From assembly GCF_014200725.1 (NCBI RefSeq), contig NZ_JACHCL010000002.1, forward strand, positions 310,001 through 374,000: a stretch of DNA of 64,000 bases, in the 5' to 3' direction. A program made the position numbers and the translations under genes. Below the pieces are notes generated by a model. The model ran no database searches. It was not told the origin of the DNA and worked only from the letters and a program-made list of their open reading frames with translations. Shown here one piece after another: positions 9,860 through 19,980 of the stretch. The stretch is from Janthinobacterium silvisoli. Lineage in GTDB: Bacteria; Pseudomonadota; Gammaproteobacteria; Burkholderiales; Burkholderiaceae_D. Positions within the stretch are counted from its first letter, which is position 1, and each line of letters begins with the position of its first letter.

Positions 9860-12655
9860 TTATTTTAAGGGACTTTCAAGGCTGATAATAGCCGCAGTAT
9901 CCAGCCCGGCAACGGTACTATACGGCGGCAGGACACGGGCTTTTTTGGGGATCAAAAAACGCTTGAGCATCAATTCCAGCATCTGCTCGGCAGGCACCGG
10001 GCGCGATACATAATAGCCCTGCACCTCGTTGCATTGCAGGGCCCGCAAGATCTCCAGCTGCTCGGCCGTTTCCACGCCTTCGGCCACCACGCTCATGCCC
10101 AGCGCATGGGCCATCGACAAAATCGCGCGCACGAACACTTCGCCCTGCTCCGAACGCCCCAGCTCCATGGTGAAGGCGCGGTCGATCTTCAAACCGTCCA
10201 TGGCAAACTTCTGCAATTGCGACAGCGAGGAATAGCCGGTACCGAAATCGTCGACCAGCAGGCGCACGCCCAGCGCGCGTATCGCCGCCAGCTGTTCCAC
10301 GGCGCGGTTCTGTTCATCCATCATGGCCGATTCCGTGATCTCGACTTCGATCAGGTGCGCCTCGATGCGGTGCCGGGCCAGCGCCGACGCCAGCACTTCG
10401 TGTACATCGCCGCGGCCGAACTGGCGCGCCGAAACGTTGATCGAGACCGGCACCAGCTCCATGCCATAGCCCTTCCAGCGCGCCATCTGCTGGCAGACTT
10501 TTTCAATCACCACCTCGCCCAGCTGCGATATCAGGCCGCTGCTTTCGGCCACGGCGATGAATTCCAGCGGCGGCACCATGCCGTGCAGCGGATGCATCCA
10601 GCGCACCAGCGCCTCCATGCTGCACAACTGGCCGCTCATGGCGTCCACGCGCGGCTGGTAGACCACCAGGAACTGGTCCTGCTCCAGCGCCGACACCAGG
10701 CTTTGCTCCAGTTCGCGCCGGTTGCGGATGGTTTCAAACAGTTCGGGCTGGAAGAAACGGTGATGGCCCTTGCCTGCCGCCTTCACGGCGTACATGGCGA
10801 TGTCGGCATTCTTCAACAGCACATCGGTTTCGCCGCCATCGCGCGGATACAGGCTGATGCCGATCGAGGCGCCCATCTTGTGGCGCTCGAGACCCAGGTA
10901 AAACGGTTCATCGAAAGCGAGGGCAATGCGCTGCGCCACCTGCTCGGCGCGCTCCTCATCTTCCATCGGGTCGAGGATGACGATAAACTCGTCGCCGCCC
11001 AGGCGCGCCACATGGTCGCCAGGGCGCAGCACGGCTTTCAGGCGCAAGGAGGCGGCGCGCAGCACCTTGTCGCCCTGCGCATGGCCTTGCGTGTCATTGA
11101 TATCCTTGAAGCCATCGAGATCGATGAACAGCAGCGCCATCATATGGCCATCGATGGCCGCGCGCGCCAGCGCATTGGGCAGGAACTGCTGCAGCCAGTG
11201 GCGGTTAGGCAGCCCCGTCAAGCCATCTTCGCTGGCCAAGCGGCGCAAGTCCTGCTCATGTTCTTTTGCTGCGCTGATATCCTGCAAGGTCACGGCCAGG
11301 CGCTCGCCGCTGCGCACCAGGCGCCGGCGTATCCAGCGCAGCTTGAATGGGTTCCCCTCCTGCAGTTCGATCTCTTCTTCCGAAAAACCGGACTCCATGG
11401 CGGCCCGGTAGCTTTGCATCAAGTCGCGGAAATACTGTTCGTGGGCGCGCTCCTGCATGCGCATGCCCAGCAACTGATCGCGCCGCACGCCAAAGAAACG
11501 GGCGCCCGGCTCATTGCAGTCGACGATTTCAAAATCGATGATCGCGCCCGCTTCATCGCGCAGTGCGGCGATGATGTAAAAGCCGTCGCTGGTGCCTTCG
11601 GTTGCCATGCGATAGGCATTACGCACGCCTGTCGACAAATGATGGCGCCAGGCCAGGCGCAGCGACAGCATGGTGGCGATCACGGTAAAACCCATCAGCA
11701 GCAGGCTGACGGCCGTCGCGATCCACATATAGATGGTGCGCGTTTCCTCGTAAGGATGCAGCACTTCCACATCAGACAGGCCCACCACCGCCGTGAAGGG
11801 ATAGGCTTTCAAGGCTTGCCAGCCCACGTAGCGGTTTTGCTTGTCCGAAAACGCCACCCTGCCGCCCGACTGCATGGCGCCATTGTCCGTTTCCAGGAAA
11901 TTTGTGTCGAAGAAAGGCGTGCCCTGCACCGGCAAGACGCGTGTACCGAGGCGCGTGCTGAACAGTTCGCCCTCTTCACCGACCACGGCCGACATGCCCA
12001 GCTTGCCGAAATTGACGCTGTCGTAGAATTCTGCAAAATAGGCCGAGTGTATGGAAATGAGCAGCACGCCGTCGAAATTGCCGTCAGCATCTTCCAGCCG
12101 GCGCGTGAAATGCACGAGGGTATTGTCATCGCCTTTGGCCACGCCTTCGTTGGCACGGCCCAGGGCGATGCGCAAGGCGCTGGAATTGCTGCGCCAGTGA
12201 CGCAGCAGGAAATCGCTGCGCTCGCTGGTACGCAAACGCTGCAAGGGCGCAGTGGCGGTGACGGCGTGTCCCTTGCGGTCAAGGATGGCGACGATGGCAA
12301 ATTGCGGCAAGGCATACATACCCTGCGTCTTCAATTCATCGAGCCGCAGCTTCCCTTGCGATTTTTCCCACTCGTATTTCAGTTGCAGTGTCAGTTGATC
12401 CATCTGTTCCAGGGTGCGCAGCAAATACTGGCTGTACGCTTTCGACAGCGAGGCGACGCTGTCGAGCGCCTGCTGCTGGGCCACCTTCTTTTCCGCTTCC
12501 AGCTGCAGCAAGGTAGCCGTCCACAGCACGGCGCACAAGGCCAGGCAGAGCAAGGGCCATGCAAGAATCAGGCGCAGATTGGCCTTGAGGAAATCAGTGC
12601 GGCTCATTTCCACCACGGCGGCGTTATTATTATTCACGAATTGTCGCAAGAACAT
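9860..12655 (-). CDS. Membrane-bound GGDEF/EAL cyclic-di-GMP protein with periplasmic sensor and PAS
   Basis: Inner-membrane protein of 931 aa. A first membrane segment (about 30-50), a large periplasmic cache-like sensor domain (about 55-300), a second membrane segment (about 308-332) and a PAS-like domain (about 345-470) precede the output domains. The GGDEF domain keeps LGGDEF (about residue 552). The EAL domain keeps MEALVRW (about 680), then EITES, DDFGTGYSSL, KIDRAF and AEGVET. Both catalytic signatures look intact, so it could make and break cyclic-di-GMP; which activity dominates cannot be told. The start may be the first ATG or ATG at 12607 (MSRTDF). It is a single gene with its own terminator. 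Confidence 0.92.
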   Translation of the reverse strand: MFLRQFVNNNNAAVVEMSRTDFLKANLRLILAWPLLCLALCAVLWTATLLQLEAEKKVAQQQALDSVASLSKAYSQYLLRTLEQMDQLTLQLKYEWEKSQGKLRLDELKTQGMYALPQFAIVAILDRKGHAVTATAPLQRLRTSERSDFLLRHWRSNSSALRIALGRANEGVAKGDDNTLVHFTRRLEDADGNFDGVLLISIHSAYFAEFYDSVNFGKLGMSAVVGEEGELFSTRLGTRVLPVQGTPFFDTNFLETDNGAMQSGGRVAFSDKQNRYVGWQALKAYPFTAVVGLSDVEVLHPYEETRTIYMWIATAVSLLLMGFTVIATMLSLRLAWRHHLSTGVRNAYRMATEGTSDGFYIIAALRDEAGAIIDFEIVDCNEPGARFFGVRRDQLLGMRMQERAHEQYFRDLMQSYRAAMESGFSEEEIELQEGNPFKLRWIRRRLVRSGERLAVTLQDISAAKEHEQDLRRLASEDGLTGLPNRHWLQQFLPNALARAAIDGHMMALLFIDLDGFKDINDTQGHAQGDKVLRAASLRLKAVLRPGDHVARLGGDEFIVILDPMEDEERAEQVAQRIALAFDEPFYLGLERHKMGASIGISLYPRDGGETDVLLKNADIAMYAVKAAGKGHHRFFQPELFETIRNRRELEQSLVSALEQDQFLVVYQPRVDAMSGQLCSMEALVRWMHPLHGMVPPLEFIAVAESSGLISQLGEVVIEKVCQQMARWKGYGMELVPVSINVSARQFGRGDVHEVLASALARHRIEAHLIEVEITESAMMDEQNRAVEQLAAIRALGVRLLVDDFGTGYSSLSQLQKFAMDGLKIDRAFTMELGRSEQGEVFVRAILSMAHALGMSVVAEGVETAEQLEILRALQCNEVQGYYVSRPVPAEQMLELMLKRFLIPKKARVLPPYSTVAGLDTAAIISLESPLK

Positions 12656-12845
12656 GGTGCAGAATCTGCCGTTTCTATATTGTTACCCTGGGGATACACA
12701 AGTTACCACAGAGTCAAATAATTTGGGGTGACGCTTGCAACATTATGCAAACGTTCACCTATCCTTACAGCCTCGGCCGGCCCGCCGTGCTGCCTTGGGC
12801 TGCGTTACAATCACCATCCTTACCGTAGTAAAGCCGGAGCACAAT

Positions 12846-13817
12846 ATGCAGCAATACCAAGATTTGATCAAAACCGTCCTCGAAACAGGCAGCTGGCAAG
12901 ATAACCGCACCGGCATCCGCACCCTGAGCGTGCCGGGCGCCATGATGCGTTTCGACCTGGCCAATGGCTTTCCAGCCGTCACTACCAAGAAGCTGGCGTT
13001 CAAATCGGTGATCGGCGAATTGTGCGCCTTCCTGCGCGCCTCGCGCAATGCGGCCGAGTTCCGCGCCTTGGGCTGCAAGGTATGGGACCAGAACGCCAAT
13101 GAAAACGCCCAATGGCTGGCCAACCCCTATCGCGAAGGCGAAGATGATCTGGGCCCAGTGTATGGCGTGCAATGGCGCCAGTGGCCAGCCTACAAGCTGC
13201 TGGGTGCTGATCAGCCGGCACAAATTGCCGATGCGCAGAAAAACGGCTTTACCGTGGTTGCTCCCATCGTCGAGGATGGCGTGCAAAAAGTGCTGCTGTA
13301 CAAGGCTGTCGACCAGTTGCGCGAGTGTCTGGACACCATCATCAACAATCCTGGCAGCCGCCGCATCTTGTTCCACGGCTGGAATCCTGCCGTGCTCGAC
13401 GCCGTCGCCCTGCCCGCCTGCCATTTGCTGTACCAGTTCATCCCGAACGCCAATACGCGCGAAATTTCGCTGTGTTTATATGTACGCAGCAACGACATCG
13501 GCCTGGGCACACCGTTCAATATCGCCGAAGGCGCGGCCTTGCTGCATCTGGTAGCCCGTTTGACCGGCTACACACCACGCTGGTTCACGTATTTTATCGG
13601 CGACGCCCATATCTATGAAAACCATCTGGACATGGTCAAGGAACAATTGAACCGCGCGCCCTTCCCGGCGCCCCAGTTCCTTATTTCCGACCGCGTACCG
13701 GAGTTTGCCAAGACAGGCAAATACGAACCGGAATGGCTGGAAAAGATAGCACCGTCCGATTTCTCGTTGGAGGGCTATCAGCACCACGCCCCGATCACGG
13801 CGCCGATGGCAGTCTGA
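12846..13817 (+). CDS. thyA: Thymidylate synthase
   Basis: Converts dUMP to dTMP using methylene-tetrahydrofolate. The 323-aa protein starts at ATG 12846 (CGGAGC upstream), keeping the family N-terminus with [21 protein letters not shown]. The catalytic Cys is in [11 protein letters not shown] (about residue 192). [21 protein letters not shown] and the C-terminal [14 protein letters not shown] follow. It is longer than the 264-aa enterobacterial type because of an insertion around residues 100-160, as in other betaproteobacterial ThyA. The next gene's ATG overlaps its TGA. folA lies 5.5 kb downstream on the same strand. Confidence 0.97.
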   Translation: MQQYQDLIKTVLETGSWQDNRTGIRTLSVPGAMMRFDLANGFPAVTTKKLAFKSVIGELCAFLRASRNAAEFRALGCKVWDQNANENAQWLANPYREGEDDLGPVYGVQWRQWPAYKLLGADQPAQIADAQKNGFTVVAPIVEDGVQKVLLYKAVDQLRECLDTIINNPGSRRILFHGWNPAVLDAVALPACHLLYQFIPNANTREISLCLYVRSNDIGLGTPFNIAEGAALLHLVARLTGYTPRWFTYFIGDAHIYENHLDMVKEQLNRAPFPAPQFLISDRVPEFAKTGKYEPEWLEKIAPSDFSLEGYQHHAPITAPMAV

Positions 13818-14860
13818 TGGCGGCGGCACCGCTGGACACGCTGCGCAGCAAGCTGTTTGAGGAAAGCGACGGCAACAAATTCTCGCGCCTGCTAGGCCGG
13901 CTGCTGAAAAAGCATGGGCAAACAGAGCGCCTGGCCGTGCTGGCCATCCTGGCTGACTATGCGCGTGACGGCCAGTTGCTGCACTGGCGCACTTTGCTGC
14001 TGACCGATATGGTCAAGCTGACGCAGCCTGGCGAATACGCTGACTTTTACCTCTGGAGCCTGGGCCAGCCCAGGCTGGCCTACTGGGGCGTGGATGGTTT
14101 GCTGAAAAGCACAGGCAAGGCGGCCTACGGCGCACTGCTGGAACTTGCCGGCAATCAAGACATGACGCTGGAGACCCGCGCCAAGGCCGTCAAAAGGCTG
14201 GCCGTCTTCAGCCGCCAGCCCTTCGATGCCGGCCGCCCGGAAGACCCTGGCCAATGGAAGGCGCCCGACATCGACCTGCCCGCCTTGCTGGCATGGAAAA
14301 CGATGGGCTACCCAAACGGTGCGGGCCACGCCGAACCGCTGCGCCATCGTTTGCTGGACACGCCGGAGACCCCGCTGGAACACGCGCTGGCGGCCCTCGA
14401 CCACAAGCTGGCCGCCTTACGCGCGCGCGAACAAGACCTGGCCCAGCCATCGAACTGGCTGACCATCGCCAGTCCCGAGCATGTGCTGGCCATCGACCAG
14501 CGCTGGACCTTGCCCGAACACTACCGGCGCTTCCTGGCCTGCGCCTCGCCGCTCAGGGTGCAAATCACAACAGAAGACTTCCCACAAGGTTTGCATTTGG
14601 TTGGCGCCAGCGAACTGATCAAGGCGCAGCACGGCTATGCCTGGAATCCAGTCACGCAGCTAAGCATCGCTGACTGGCCTGCCCAGTATCTGGTGATAGC
14701 CAACGCAGGCGGCGATCCGCTATGCCTGGATCTGGGCCAAATGCACAGCCACGATGCGCCCGTGCTGTGTGCCATGCATGGCACAGGGCGCTGGGACTTT
14801 GAACCGTATTGCGCCAGCTTCGTCGCGTTTATTGCTGGGCTGTCGGAAAAAACAGACTAA
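13817..14860 (+). CDS. SMI1/KNR4 (SUKH) domain protein coupled to thyA
   Basis: Predicted cytoplasmic protein of 347 aa. The ATG at 13817 overlaps the thyA stop (TGATG), which sets the start. The N-terminal two thirds are helical, with repeated leucine-rich pairs suggestive of HEAT-like helices. The C-terminal part (about 230-345) fits a SUKH/SMI1-KNR4 domain: WTLPEHYRRFLACASPLRV, then GASELI, WPAQYLVIANAGGDPLCLDL and a closing [19 protein letters not shown] proteins are often immunity proteins for secreted toxins, but no toxin gene is adjacent and this position looks like a housekeeping operon. The 3' end overlaps the convergent histidine kinase gene by 32 bp. Function unknown. Confidence 0.75.
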   Translation: MAAAPLDTLRSKLFEESDGNKFSRLLGRLLKKHGQTERLAVLAILADYARDGQLLHWRTLLLTDMVKLTQPGEYADFYLWSLGQPRLAYWGVDGLLKSTGKAAYGALLELAGNQDMTLETRAKAVKRLAVFSRQPFDAGRPEDPGQWKAPDIDLPALLAWKTMGYPNGAGHAEPLRHRLLDTPETPLEHALAALDHKLAALRAREQDLAQPSNWLTIASPEHVLAIDQRWTLPEHYRRFLACASPLRVQITTEDFPQGLHLVGASELIKAQHGYAWNPVTQLSIADWPAQYLVIANAGGDPLCLDLGQMHSHDAPVLCAMHGTGRWDFEPYCASFVAFIAGLSEKTD

Positions 14861-16235
14861 AGCAAGTCACGCCATCCCGGCTTTCGGCGCTCCACTTGCC
14901 CTGATGCAGGGTCATGATGCTGCGCACGATGGCCAGGCCCAGGCCGCTGGAAGATGACGATGCGTGGCGCGACGGGTCGGCGCGGTAAAAGCGGTCGAAC
15001 AGCCGGGCCAGGTGGTGTTCGGCGATAGTGGGGCCCGTGTTTTCTACCGTGATGGTTGTGCCTTCCGCCTCCTGGCTTGCCGCCAGAATTATCTCGCTGC
15101 CCGGTTCGGCATAGCGCACGGCGTTGGCCAGCAGATTGGCCAGGGCGCGGCGCAGCAACACGGCGTCGGCCCACACGCCTCCTTCGCCACGCAGCACCAG
15201 GCGCACGTCGCGCTCTTCGGCCGGGCCTTCGAAATAATCGGCCAGGCGCTGGAATTCGGCGCTCACATCGACCGCCTTGCGCTCGATCACATGATCGGCG
15301 TGCTCGGCGCGCGCCAGGAACAGCATGCTGTCGGTCATTTTCGACAGGCGCTGCAATTCTTCGAAGTTCGATCCCAGTAGTCGTTGGTAATACTCCACGT
15401 CGCGGCGCTGGCCCAGGGCCACTTCGGTCTGGCCCAGCATATTGCCGATCGGCGTGCGCAAGTCGTGGGCCATGTCGGCCGAGACCTGGCTCAGCTGCGT
15501 AAAACTGCTTTCCAGCCGGTCCAGCATGCCGTTGAATCCTGTAATCAGCGGCAACAATTCTTGCGGCGCGTCCGCACTATCAATGCGCACGGACAAGTTG
15601 CGGATGCCGATGGCGCCCGTCTGCTCGGCCAGCTTGCGCAGTGGCGACAAACCACGCCGCGCGATCCAGTAGGCCAGCAGTGCGCTCAGCACCGACATGA
15701 TGGCCGCCAGCAAGACGATCTGGTCACGGTAATTGCCCAGCATGCGCGTGCGTTCAGTCAGCAAACGCCCCGAGGTAATCAACAACGGTTCTTGCGCGTG
15801 GCTGGTGATGGCGGCGGCGGAGACGGCGATAAAGGGTGTGCCATCAGGCTCGATCCGATGATGCACGGCGTCCAGCGACAGCGGTGCATCGGCCACCACC
15901 GGCTTGACGTCGGGCACGCGGCTGTTGCCGGGATTGACTTCGATCAGCGGCGCCTGGCCAGGATACTGCAAAACCAGCAAGGCTTCGCGGTTGCCCAGCA
16001 TATTGGCGAACAGATGCGGTTTCTGGCGTATCAAGTCCACTACGTCCACGTCGCGCAGCAAGGTGCGCAACTGGTCGACCCGGTTGACCAGCGCCGCGTC
16101 GTCGCGCACGGTCAATTGCTGTTCCAGCGCCCGGTACAAGGCATAACCAAGCGTGGCCGTGGCGGCAAAGGTCAGCAAGGCAAACAACAGCGCCAGCCGG
16201 TTGATCAGCGAATGCGATTGCCCGGCCAGCTTCAT
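14829..16235 (-). CDS. CusS-like heavy-metal sensor histidine kinase
   Basis: Inner-membrane kinase of 468 aa: TM1 (about 10-32), a periplasmic sensor, TM2 (about 170-192), HAMP, then DHp with [15 protein letters not shown] (phospho-His near 258) and an ATPase domain with N-box [28 protein letters not shown] and SGLGLAIV. The overall architecture and the AHDLRTP signature match the CusS/CopS/IrlS group that senses copper or silver. It overlaps the response regulator gene by 4 bases. No metal efflux genes are next to it here, so the ligand is unproven. Confidence 0.9.
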   Translation of the reverse strand: MKLAGQSHSLINRLALLFALLTFAATATLGYALYRALEQQLTVRDDAALVNRVDQLRTLLRDVDVVDLIRQKPHLFANMLGNREALLVLQYPGQAPLIEVNPGNSRVPDVKPVVADAPLSLDAVHHRIEPDGTPFIAVSAAAITSHAQEPLLITSGRLLTERTRMLGNYRDQIVLLAAIMSVLSALLAYWIARRGLSPLRKLAEQTGAIGIRNLSVRIDSADAPQELLPLITGFNGMLDRLESSFTQLSQVSADMAHDLRTPIGNMLGQTEVALGQRRDVEYYQRLLGSNFEELQRLSKMTDSMLFLARAEHADHVIERKAVDVSAEFQRLADYFEGPAEERDVRLVLRGEGGVWADAVLLRRALANLLANAVRYAEPGSEIILAASQEAEGTTITVENTGPTIAEHHLARLFDRFYRADPSRHASSSSSGLGLAIVRSIMTLHQGKWSAESRDGVTCFSLFFPTAQQ

Positions 16236-16900
16236 GCTTCCTCTTCAAAACGATAACCCACGCCATGCACGGTGTGGATCAGTTTGATGGCGAACGGTTC
16301 ATCGATCTTTTGGCGCAAGCGCCGCACGGAGACATCGACCACATTCGTGTCGCTGTCGAAATTCATGTCCCATACGCGCGAAGCGATCAGCGAGCGGGAC
16401 AATACTTGCCCCTGGTTCGAGGCAAAAAAATGCAGCAGATTGAATTCCTTGTTGGTCAAGCTGAGCCGCGTGCCAGCCCGCACGACCTTGCGCTTGGGCA
16501 CGTCGATCTGCAGGTCAGCGATGGCCATCACGTCTTCCTGGCGTACTTGCTGGCCGCGCCGCAAGGCTACCCTGATGCGTGCCAGCAATTCCGCAAACGA
16601 GAATGGCTTGACCAGGTAATCGTCGGCGCCCAGCTCCAAGCCCTTCAAGCGGTCATCGAGGGTGCCGCGCGCCGTCAGGAACAGCACGGGCGTGCCCGTA
16701 CCCAGCTTGCGCATGACTTCCCAGCCATCCATTTCCGGCATCATGACGTCCAGCAAGATCAAGTCATAACGCAATTCTTGCGCCATGAACAGGCCATCGC
16801 GCCCGTTTTGCGCCACATCGACCACATAACCGGCTTCCGTCAAGCCATTGCGCATGTACTCGCCTGCCTTGGGTTCGTCTTCGATGACCAGGATTCTCAT
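16232..16900 (-). CDS. CusR-like OmpR-family response regulator
   Basis: Response regulator of 222 aa with a receiver domain (acidic pair E7-D8, phospho-Asp51 in [15 protein letters not shown] near 101) and a winged-helix DNA-binding domain (about 125-220, ending [12 protein letters not shown]). It matches the heavy-metal response regulator subgroup. It is the first gene of the pair, followed by the kinase. Upstream are three ATGACA repeats at exact 11-bp steps (16971-16998), a likely autoregulatory binding site. Confidence 0.93.
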   Translation of the reverse strand: MRILVIEDEPKAGEYMRNGLTEAGYVVDVAQNGRDGLFMAQELRYDLILLDVMMPEMDGWEVMRKLGTGTPVLFLTARGTLDDRLKGLELGADDYLVKPFSFAELLARIRVALRRGQQVRQEDVMAIADLQIDVPKRKVVRAGTRLSLTNKEFNLLHFFASNQGQVLSRSLIASRVWDMNFDSDTNVVDVSVRRLRQKIDEPFAIKLIHTVHGVGYRFEEEA

Positions 16901-16970
16901 GCCGCCGGTCCCTTTCTATTGTTCATGATCCATGATGCTCGCAGTATGGCGCAAGCACGGCAACAGCGGC

Positions 16971-16998
16971 ATGACACAAAAATGACAAAAAAATGACA
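16971..16998 (-). promoter_or_regulatory. Triple TGTCAT repeat, likely response-regulator site
   Basis: ATGACA occurs at 16971, 16982 and 16993 on the plus strand, an exact 11-bp period (TGTCAT in gene direction). Direct repeats at one helical turn are typical of OmpR/PhoB-family binding sites. It lies 71-98 nt before the regulator start. Confidence 0.6.
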
Positions 16999-17028
16999 GT
17001 GCGCTACTGCAGCACCTACTCCACCATA

Positions 17029-18345
17029 TTACGCCAGCAAACCGTGCTGCCGCGCCAGCTTCAGCCAGTCCGGATACTCCGTCATCAGCAAGTCGTACAG
17101 TTCCGCATCGCTATGCTCGTCGGGCGAGCCGACGGAAAAGTAATTGGCATTGTCGATCAATCGTCCGCCCAGCTCATCGAGCTTTTCCAGGAAAGGGAAA
17201 TCGGAGTCGGCAAACGCAGCCAAAAACTTGCTTTTCGACTTGCGCCCCTTGCCGATGCCCATGAATTGCCAAAAGATCGCTTCATTGCTGGCCCAGCGCA
17301 ATTGCTTTTCAGTCGTGGCCTGGTCGCTGGTGCCGCCATCGGTGACAAACATGACATACACGGGCATGTCCGCCTTCAATGGCCGAGTGCGCTCTTGGCC
17401 CTTGGCGTCGGGAAAATAAAACGCGCGGATGGCTTGCATGGCCTTGCCATACCGGGTATCGCCTTCCAGCGGATGCAGCTGGATCACGCGCTTGACGTAG
17501 GTGGTGCAATTGCTCAAGTCCATCGGGTCTGGCTGGTGCACATCCTTACCGAACAGAAACACGTCGATCTCGCCATCGTCATCAAACTTGCAGCCCAGCG
17601 CCAGGATGCGCTCGGCAAACTGCTGCACCAGGCCTTCTTTATACAAGCGCCCCATGGAACCGGAAATATCGAGGCACAAACACACCTTGGCGCGGTGCTG
17701 CGACAAGCCTACTTTTTCCAACGATACAGCGGCCTGCTTGACCAGGCTGACCAGTTGCGGCGCTTCGCGTGCCACCCGCTTTTCCAGATCGATCTTCGCT
17801 GGCGCGCTAACGTGGGCCATAGCGGGAGCCACTTCGCCACCGAAATGGCGCACCAGCGCATCGAGGCCGCCATTGAAACCCTGGCCGACAGCCATGAAAC
17901 GCCAGGCGCCATCCTTGCGGTACAGTTCGCCCAGCATGACGGCTTTTTCTTGCGCAAAATCGGCGGCGGCAAAGGCAAAGCGCGCTACTTCATGCCCGCC
18001 GGCAAGCAAGCGCAGGTAACCGGACGCCATCTGTGACATGACAGCAGCTCCATCGATACTGGCCGCCACCACGATGCGTTCTATACCGGCCGGCAAGCGC
18101 GGCAACTGGAAAGCGAAGGCTGCATGGTCGCCACCGCTGGCGGTGCGCACTTCCACGCTGCCGCATGGCGTGCGCGGCTGGTTGAAGAAGGTCATATAGC
18201 GTTCGTCCGACAGCTTGCCGGCGCCATCGAGGCCAAAACAGGCAAAGTCGAGCGCCAGCCCCTGTACGGCCACGCCGATGTCCAATACGCCAGCTGGCAC
18301 GAGATTGGCTAGCGGCAATCGCTGGCCTTTTGACAGTACATCCAT
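17029..18345 (-). CDS. TerD-domain plus VWA protein (TerF/YceC-like)
   Basis: Cytoplasmic protein of 438 aa. The N-terminal half is a TerD-type domain (IGVAVQGLALDFACFGLDGAGKLSDERYMTFF is split over about residues 22-55, with the D/E-rich Ca-binding style). The C-terminal half is a VWA domain with the MIDAS DISGSMGRLYKEG and VMFVTDGGTSD. The start at 18345 is chosen for its AAGGAAGA ribosome site; upstream in-frame sequence lacks a plausible start. Such proteins belong to the tellurite-resistance/stress (ter) group, but here the gene stands alone without terZABC. Role unknown; possibly metal or phage stress. Confidence 0.82.
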   Translation of the reverse strand: MDVLSKGQRLPLANLVPAGVLDIGVAVQGLALDFACFGLDGAGKLSDERYMTFFNQPRTPCGSVEVRTASGGDHAAFAFQLPRLPAGIERIVVAASIDGAAVMSQMASGYLRLLAGGHEVARFAFAAADFAQEKAVMLGELYRKDGAWRFMAVGQGFNGGLDALVRHFGGEVAPAMAHVSAPAKIDLEKRVAREAPQLVSLVKQAAVSLEKVGLSQHRAKVCLCLDISGSMGRLYKEGLVQQFAERILALGCKFDDDGEIDVFLFGKDVHQPDPMDLSNCTTYVKRVIQLHPLEGDTRYGKAMQAIRAFYFPDAKGQERTRPLKADMPVYVMFVTDGGTSDQATTEKQLRWASNEAIFWQFMGIGKGRKSKSKFLAAFADSDFPFLEKLDELGGRLIDNANYFSVGSPDEHSDAELYDLLMTEYPDWLKLARQHGLLA

Positions 18346-18482
18346 ATTCTTCCTTAGCGAAAATAAGAGCGCGGCCAGCCTAACATAATGCCATGTGGAA
18401 CGCCTGCACCGGACTGTGCACTCCACCGTGATCGTCAAAATGACCGATAATGCCGCGACAACAAACAAGACATGCTTAAGCT

Positions 18483-19229
18483 ATGACGAACAACTTGCCG
18501 CAAGACCAGATGCGGCTGGACCTGATACCCGGCACCTTGTGCGACGAACGGCTATGGTCGCCCCTGGCGTCAAAGCTGGGCGATGCCTACGATTGCAACT
18601 GCATCCCCTTGCAGCAGGCCGGCACGCGCCAGCAAATGCAGGAATTGATCGCCAGCCACAGCGCACCGCAATCGCACCTGGTGGGGTTTTCGCTGGGCGC
18701 CTATCTGGCCATCGAACATGCGGTGGCCCATCCGGAGCGGATAAAATCGCTGACCCTGATCGCCAATTCCGCCAAGGGGTTATTGCCGGCAGAGATAGAA
18801 GCGCGCGAACGCATCGTCAACATGCTCAAGCGCAACGCCTATGCGGGCATCACACGCCAGCGCTTGCGCGAATTGCTGCATCCATCGCATTTGCAAGATA
18901 AGTCCATCACGGGCCTGATCGAGCAAATGGGCCTGGACCTGGGCAAGGACGTGTTGCTGACGCAATTTGCCACCACCATCAAGCGGCCCGACCTGATGGA
19001 CCGCTTGCCGGAACTGCACTTTCCCGTGCTGATCGTCGGTGCGGAAGAGGATCAACTGGTGCCGGCCGCCGACTTGCGGGCCATGGCGGAATGCTTGCCA
19101 AACGCCACCTTGCATATGGTGCGCGGCGCCAGCGGCCACATGATTCCGCTGGAACAGCCCGATGAACTGGCCGCCGCCATGCGCGCACATTTGCAGACAT
19201 TTGGAGCGCATCCGCAATTTCAACGATAA
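18483..19229 (+). CDS. Alpha/beta hydrolase
   Basis: Hydrolase of 248 aa with the nucleophile elbow GFSLG (HLVGFSLGAYLAIEHA), an acid near VGAEEDQLVPA and the catalytic His in GASGHMIPLEQP. There is no signal peptide; the N-terminal PGTLCDERLW block is typical of BioH/MenH-like esterases in this group. Substrate unknown. It lies 41 nt before folA on the same strand, and the two may share a transcript. Confidence 0.85.
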   Translation: MTNNLPQDQMRLDLIPGTLCDERLWSPLASKLGDAYDCNCIPLQQAGTRQQMQELIASHSAPQSHLVGFSLGAYLAIEHAVAHPERIKSLTLIANSAKGLLPAEIEARERIVNMLKRNAYAGITRQRLRELLHPSHLQDKSITGLIEQMGLDLGKDVLLTQFATTIKRPDLMDRLPELHFPVLIVGAEEDQLVPAADLRAMAECLPNATLHMVRGASGHMIPLEQPDELAAAMRAHLQTFGAHPQFQR

Positions 19230-19270
19230 TGACGGGCATAGCGCTTTGCGCCCACCACATTACTGAATAA

Positions 19271-19756
19271 ATGAGCTTACTGACCATCATCGTCGCCACC
19301 GACCAGCAAGGCGGCATTGGCATCAACAACACCTTGCCGTGGAAGTTGCCGGAAGACCTGGCCCACTTCAAGCGCCTGACCACCGGCCACCCGATTATCA
19401 TGGGCCGCAAGACGTTTGATTCGATCGGCCGGCCATTGCCGAACCGCCGCAACATCGTCATCACGCGCAATGCCGAATGGCGCCATGAGGGCGTGGAAGC
19501 GGTCGCTTCGGTGGCAGACGCCATCGCCCTGCTGGACGGCGTGGAAGGCTATGTGATCGGCGGCGCCGAAATCTACAAACAGTCGCTGGTCTTGACGCAG
19601 CGCTTGATCGTGACGGAAATCGGCCAGACTTATGATTGCGACGCGTTTTTTCCGGCCATCGATCATGCCGAATGGCAAGAAACGGCGCGTGAAGAACACG
19701 TGGCCGCCAATTCCGGCTTGCCGTATGCCTTTGTTACCCTGCAAAGAAAAGCCTGA
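19271..19756 (+). CDS. folA: Dihydrofolate reductase
   Basis: NADPH-dependent reduction of dihydrofolate; 161 aa, the normal length. Motifs: IGINNTLPWKLPEDLAHFK (active site with Trp and the acidic residue D/E), IIMGRKTFDSIGRPLPNRRNIVI and the NADPH-binding GGAEIYKQ. The acid residue E29/D region is intact. It works with ThyA to regenerate tetrahydrofolate. Target of trimethoprim. Confidence 0.97.
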   Translation: MSLLTIIVATDQQGGIGINNTLPWKLPEDLAHFKRLTTGHPIIMGRKTFDSIGRPLPNRRNIVITRNAEWRHEGVEAVASVADAIALLDGVEGYVIGGAEIYKQSLVLTQRLIVTEIGQTYDCDAFFPAIDHAEWQETAREEHVAANSGLPYAFVTLQRKA

Positions 19757-19934
19757 AACTGTGCGTTCGAAGCAAGAATCTTGCTATCGAAGTAGCGTCT
19801 TGGCGCTGTCATTGCGCTGTCATGGCGTTGTCACACCGTTGAGGCAAGCTAAGACATGGTTTTTGTAGTTTCTATATGATATTTTTTTCCCGCAGACGCT
19901 GCATTTCTGCGAGAATCCCGTTCTTAATTTTTTT

Positions 19935-19979
19935 ATGCGACTGCCAGGCACTACTCACCGCTTAGCCGTCGCGCCCTAG
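19935..19979 (+). other. Possible 14-codon leader ORF before the decarboxylase
   Basis: ATG at 19935 opens a 14-codon frame (MRLPGTTHRLAVAP) that stops at 19977-19979, one base before a terminator-like hairpin. It has two Arg codons. No good ribosome site is visible (an AT-rich stretch precedes it), so translation is uncertain. Confidence 0.3.
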
Positions 19980-19980
19980 T

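Noticed and set aside
10034..12721. Long open frame (about 895 codons) antisense to the GGDEF/EAL gene
   Set aside because: Shadow; composition of His/Gln/Arg-rich reverse-frame noise, and the minus-strand product has all GGDEF/EAL motifs.
12735..12845. Upstream extension of thyA to 12735
   Set aside because: Sequence not ThyA-like; the family start is at 12846 with a ribosome site.
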